Shown here one piece after another: positions 61,435 through 64,000 of a stretch of DNA of 64,000 bases. Source of the stretch: Prorocentrum cordatum (lineage: Eukaryota > Sar > Dinophyceae > Prorocentrales > Prorocentraceae); the NCBI GenBank assembly GCA_963575745.1, contig CAUYUJ010016369.1:45001-109000 (forward strand), written 5' to 3'. The notes under the pieces are model-generated. The model made no database searches. It saw nothing but the letters and a program-made list of their open reading frames with translations, and was not told the DNA's origin. Position numbers and translations under genes: made by a program. How positions within the stretch are numbered: position 1 is the stretch's first letter; each line of letters starts with the position of its first letter.

Positions 61435-62905
61435 TGCCGACGTACTCCAACAGGTATGGGAGCGCCACAGAGACGAACGGACCGGTCTCTCCCCAGTCGC
61501 CCCCGCAGACACTACGCTTGCTGCGTACCAAATTGCAGGTCTGGAGAACACGCAGATCATCGGCACGCTCAGGACTCTTCAGCAGGACGGCATTGTTTCC
61601 CTCTGCCCCACCGACGACGCCTGGGATATCTCGGGACACCTCAGGCTCCATACAAACGCCGGCCCTGGACAAGGCGACGACTGGACACTCGATTTCACTC
61701 AGCAGGCAAGAGCCCGAGTTGTGGACCCGAGACCGAACCCGTGTGCGGCCACAGGACCAAGCCTACACCTCGTCTCACTCTTCGATGGATGGGGACTGGC
61801 AAGACTAGCGATCGGTGACCTCATGGCAAAAGTCGCCACGGTTCCACGCTTCAGATCCTCCGCCTTTGTCGAAATTAACGAAGTAGCCGCATCTCGAGTG
61901 GAGAGGCGCTGGGACCGCGACAACGCTACACGTGGTGATGGAGGCCCTCCGCACGAGAGGCTAGGAGTCGACGTCTGGGACCTGCTAAGGGGAGAGGAGG
62001 ATCAGAATTCCTGGTCGATCCATCCACCTGCGAACCCTTGACCCTGGAAGCCTCCTGGTCATCATTGCCGGACTCCCATGTACAAACCTGTCCTCAGCAA
62101 GCCAACACGGAGGATGGGACGGACTTGCCGGCTCCCAGTCGGTGCACTTCTTCGTCGTGCCGCTCCTGTGGGGCATCGCGCGCAGGCTACGGCCGGACGT
62201 CCGCGTCCTAGTGTGCTGCGAAAGCCCAGCCACGATGCAAGCGGCACACAAGCAGGCAATGTGTACGGCCCTGGGCGGTACGCCTCGATGCTGCCTCCTC
62301 AGTGGCTAGCCCAAGAGACCGCCTCTGGCTCAGTAATTGTCCTCCCGCTGAAGATTCCGTCACGTATCCCAGACTCCCGAGCCCCTGGGAAAAACGGTGG
62401 ACATCCCGACCAGACGGACGCATCCCCACTTGGACCCAGTCCAGAGCCCCGGCCAGTGCCCCCGAAGCCATAGTCCCGAGCAGCTACCAGACGCACCCAT
62501 TGTGCCTCCTGTACAGCGAAGACAGCAGCTACAGGTGGCTTCTCCGCACTCTCGCCGACACCAGGAACGGCATCAAGAACATCCTCGCGGAGACGGGAGC
62601 CGAGCGATGCTTCCAGGGCTGCACTGAGGGGCTGGCTCTCGTCTGTCAAGGCAGAGAACGGGAGAGTCTAGCCAGCGAAGGAAAGGTCAAGGCGTGGGCA
62701 GGATGGCTGCTTGCGCACGGAAGAGAGCATGGACTCAGGGTCCCATCCCCGAAGAGCGGGCTCGAGCAGTGGGCCTCGGGTCCTACTACCGGTCCTTAGC
62801 CATCAGGGGGAGAATGCTCTACGACGCCGTTGGCATCAATTGCGACCCAAGGTGCCTCCAACGTAGACTCGTTTCCTCCATCCTGGCATGGAGCAGGGAC
62901 GAACC
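61435..62905 (+). pseudogene. C5-cytosine DNA methyltransferase domain within retroelement polyprotein
   Basis: Four overlapping frame segments give the motifs of a C5 methyltransferase in the right order. Motif I is LHLVSLFDGWGLARLAI (FDGWG at 61781-61795, second frame), with FVEINEVAASRV after it as the motif II acidic position. Motif IV is IIAGLPCTNLSSAS (third frame; catalytic Cys codon 62079-62081), followed by GLAGSQSVHFF. Motif VI is VLVCCESPATM (Glu codon 62220-62222). Motif VIII is SPRDRLWLSNCP (first frame, from 62308). A target-recognition stretch follows, then motif IX EERARAVGLGSYY (62751 on, third frame) and motif X MLYDAVGINCD and LQRRLVSSILAW. The motif wording (LSLFDG, PC-[N/T]-x-LS, R-x-R-x-[Y/L]-W-x-N-x-P) is nearest DNMT3-like enzymes. 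The catalytic residues are present; the frame is broken three times (near 62000, 62300 and 62650-62750). Expected activity: cytosine methylation at C5 using SAM. Confidence 0.85.
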
Positions 62906-63361
62906 CATACCCGGACAGCAGCATGCTGCACCGACCGAGAGGCACGTGTGGACCGCATGGAGACAGGCGCGCAGCTTCGCGAACAGAAACTGCCCTTGGG
63001 CACCGCTCGCCGAAAACCCCTTCCCAGACGACATAGTACGAACCATGCTGCAGCAGCAGCATGTCCAGCCCGGGCTGCCGTTCCCCTAGACTCGCCTGAA
63101 GACCCACGGTCGCTCTACCGCGTCCTCGGTTCTCCCCCGACCACGAATCTCGTACCGGGGGCGAGAACTAGAGCATGGCAAGCTGCCAGCTCTTCCCTGG
63201 GTCGTGCCTTGGCACTGCACTGTAACTACACCGTCCGGCGGCCACGGTCCCTCTGGGCTTACCTACACGCTACCGCCTGGGACAACCCCACATGGGCGGA
63301 CATGTGTGGGGATCGGTCTTTGCGGACCTTGGTAGACGCAATTGCTAACGCCATACAGTCC
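62905..63361 (+). pseudogene. Linker between methyltransferase and endonuclease
   Basis: 62905-63060 continues the third frame (VWTAWRQARSFANRNCPW); from about 63065 the second frame takes over (DSPEDPRSLYRVLG, WQAASSSLGRALALHCNY, NPTWADMCGDRSLRTLVDA) and leads without a break into the endonuclease. So methyltransferase and endonuclease appear to belong to one polyprotein, separated by about 150 residues. Confidence 0.6.
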
Positions 63362-64000
63362 GGCACGCTCAAACTGGGCTGCTGGAGCGTCAGATACCTC
63401 AAAAGTACGACAGCACACAAGAACATGATCAAGCACGCCTTTCTGACGCAGATGACCGCCAACGGGAGAATTGGACTCATTCAGGAGACCCACTGGACTG
63501 AGCATGAAGCGGCCGTCTGGTCCACCATGTTCCACGCTCGCACGCTTATCGCATCGCCTGCCTACATAGGACCGGCCGGGGGCCGCGCCGGCGGGGTGGC
63601 AATCCTCATCCCGCACGGCACGGCGCTTGTTCGGTCTGAGGATATTGTCCCTGGGCGCGCCGTTGCAGCCACGATCAGACGAGGTGAACGCACCTACCGC
63701 CTGGTGTCGGTGTACCTCCCTCCGTCCAGGAAGTCCGAAACCATAGATGCCATTCGTCAGGCCATCGAGAGATGGGATGACACCCCCACGTACTGGGGGG
63801 GTGACATGAACATACAGGTTGACAACCCCAGAAAGGCGAAACCGACGATGCTGCGGCCCTCACCGACCTGCTCGCGCAGACAGGATCGAGCGTCTGGCAC
63901 TGCGACGGCCCCACCAGGGTTGACGCAGACAACGAGTCGCGAATCGACATCCTCGCTTGCCCTTACCGACAGCTTGGGGACTATGGAGTCAGGAAAGCAT
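63362..64000 (+). pseudogene. APE-type (EEP) endonuclease domain of LINE polyprotein, partial
   Basis: The second frame reads GTLKLGCWSVRYLKS, LIQETHW (63482-63496; the metal-binding Glu), AGGVAILIPHG, RLVSVYLPPS and WGGDMNIQ (63797-63811; the GDxN motif). After a frame change between about 63825 and 63844, the first frame gives DDAAALTDLLAQTGSSVWH and ESRIDILACP (63937 on; SRIDxI). These are in order the conserved blocks of the endonuclease/exonuclease/phosphatase family as found in LINE ORF2. The catalytic His-containing C-terminal block (SDH) and the RT lie beyond the window. Role: nicking target DNA to prime reverse transcription. Confidence 0.85.

Larger units (their letters stand above)
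50242..64000 (+). mobile_element. Large LINE-like retroelement with DNA methyltransferase and APE endonuclease (3' end outside window)
   Basis: From the spliced-leader relic to the window end all good coding signal is on the plus strand. In order it encodes disordered repeats, a zinc ribbon (53768-53827), helical segments, a RING-H2 finger (56088-56243), unrecognised segments, a C5-cytosine methyltransferase (61763-62890) and an EEP endonuclease (63362 to the edge). An EEP endonuclease normally precedes RT in LINE proteins; the RT would lie beyond 64000. Reading frames change at least a dozen times and there are in-frame stops, so the copy is broken or the sequence has indel errors. That the whole stretch is one element is inferred from orientation, similar composition and the lack of other boundaries. 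Confidence 0.6.

Overview
The window looks like nuclear DNA of a dinoflagellate. The evidence is three relics of the dinoflagellate spliced leader (18.8 kb minus, 39.8 kb minus, 50.2 kb plus), mostly G+C-rich sequence full of microsatellites and long poly-C or poly-G runs, almost no intact genes, and several mobile-element protein families that I associate with dinoflagellate genomes. The genus cannot be fixed from sequence alone. No tRNA, rRNA, CRISPR array or bacterial-type operon was seen. Nearly everything recognisable is a retrotransposon, a transposase relic or a satellite array.

Layout. 0-3.1 kb is G+C-rich sequence with one weak ORF. 3.1-13.0 kb is a complete Ty1/copia LTR element (plus strand) with 187-188 bp LTRs, a tRNA-iMet-type primer binding site, Gag-protease, a methyltransferase-like module, integrase, RT and RNase H; the frame breaks twice and one TGA interrupts RT. 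13-17.1 kb is G+C-rich repeat sequence. 17.1-18.8 kb (minus) is a retroposed, spliced-leader-tagged coding relic. 18.8-23.3 kb is low complexity and repeats. 23.3-26.6 kb is a broken transposase whose second half occurs in two inverted copies. 26.6-29.1 kb is short-unit satellites and nested inverted repeats. 29.1-29.7 kb is a small relic of a second copia RT. 31.1-39.8 kb (minus) is a non-LTR element: spliced-leader relic, PARP-like zinc finger, RT, endonuclease-like C terminus, then an intact 919-residue ORF, ending in a microsatellite-rich tail. 40-44 kb is mostly featureless apart from one coiled-coil exon-like piece. 44.2-48.5 kb holds three tandem-repeat families (45, 66 and about 84 bp).

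50.2-64.0 kb (plus) is the most interesting part. A tandem spliced-leader relic is followed by more than 13 kb of broken but clearly coding sequence in one orientation: disordered and zinc-ribbon segments, a RING-H2 finger, several unrecognised segments, then a C5-cytosine DNA methyltransferase domain with motifs I, IV, VI, VIII, IX and X. Immediately after it comes an APE-type (EEP) endonuclease domain of the kind found at the start of LINE polyproteins, which runs off the window edge. The reading is that a LINE-like retroelement carries its own DNA methyltransferase and RING domain. The copia element separately carries a degenerate methyltransferase-like module, so two unrelated retroelements here show the same association.

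Most coding tracts are split by frameshifts, several of them at homopolymer runs (A7 near 54.25 kb, C8 near 58.74 kb). Either the copies are decaying or the consensus sequence has homopolymer-length errors; both should be kept in mind when reading the CDS entries, which are mostly segments of longer polyproteins.
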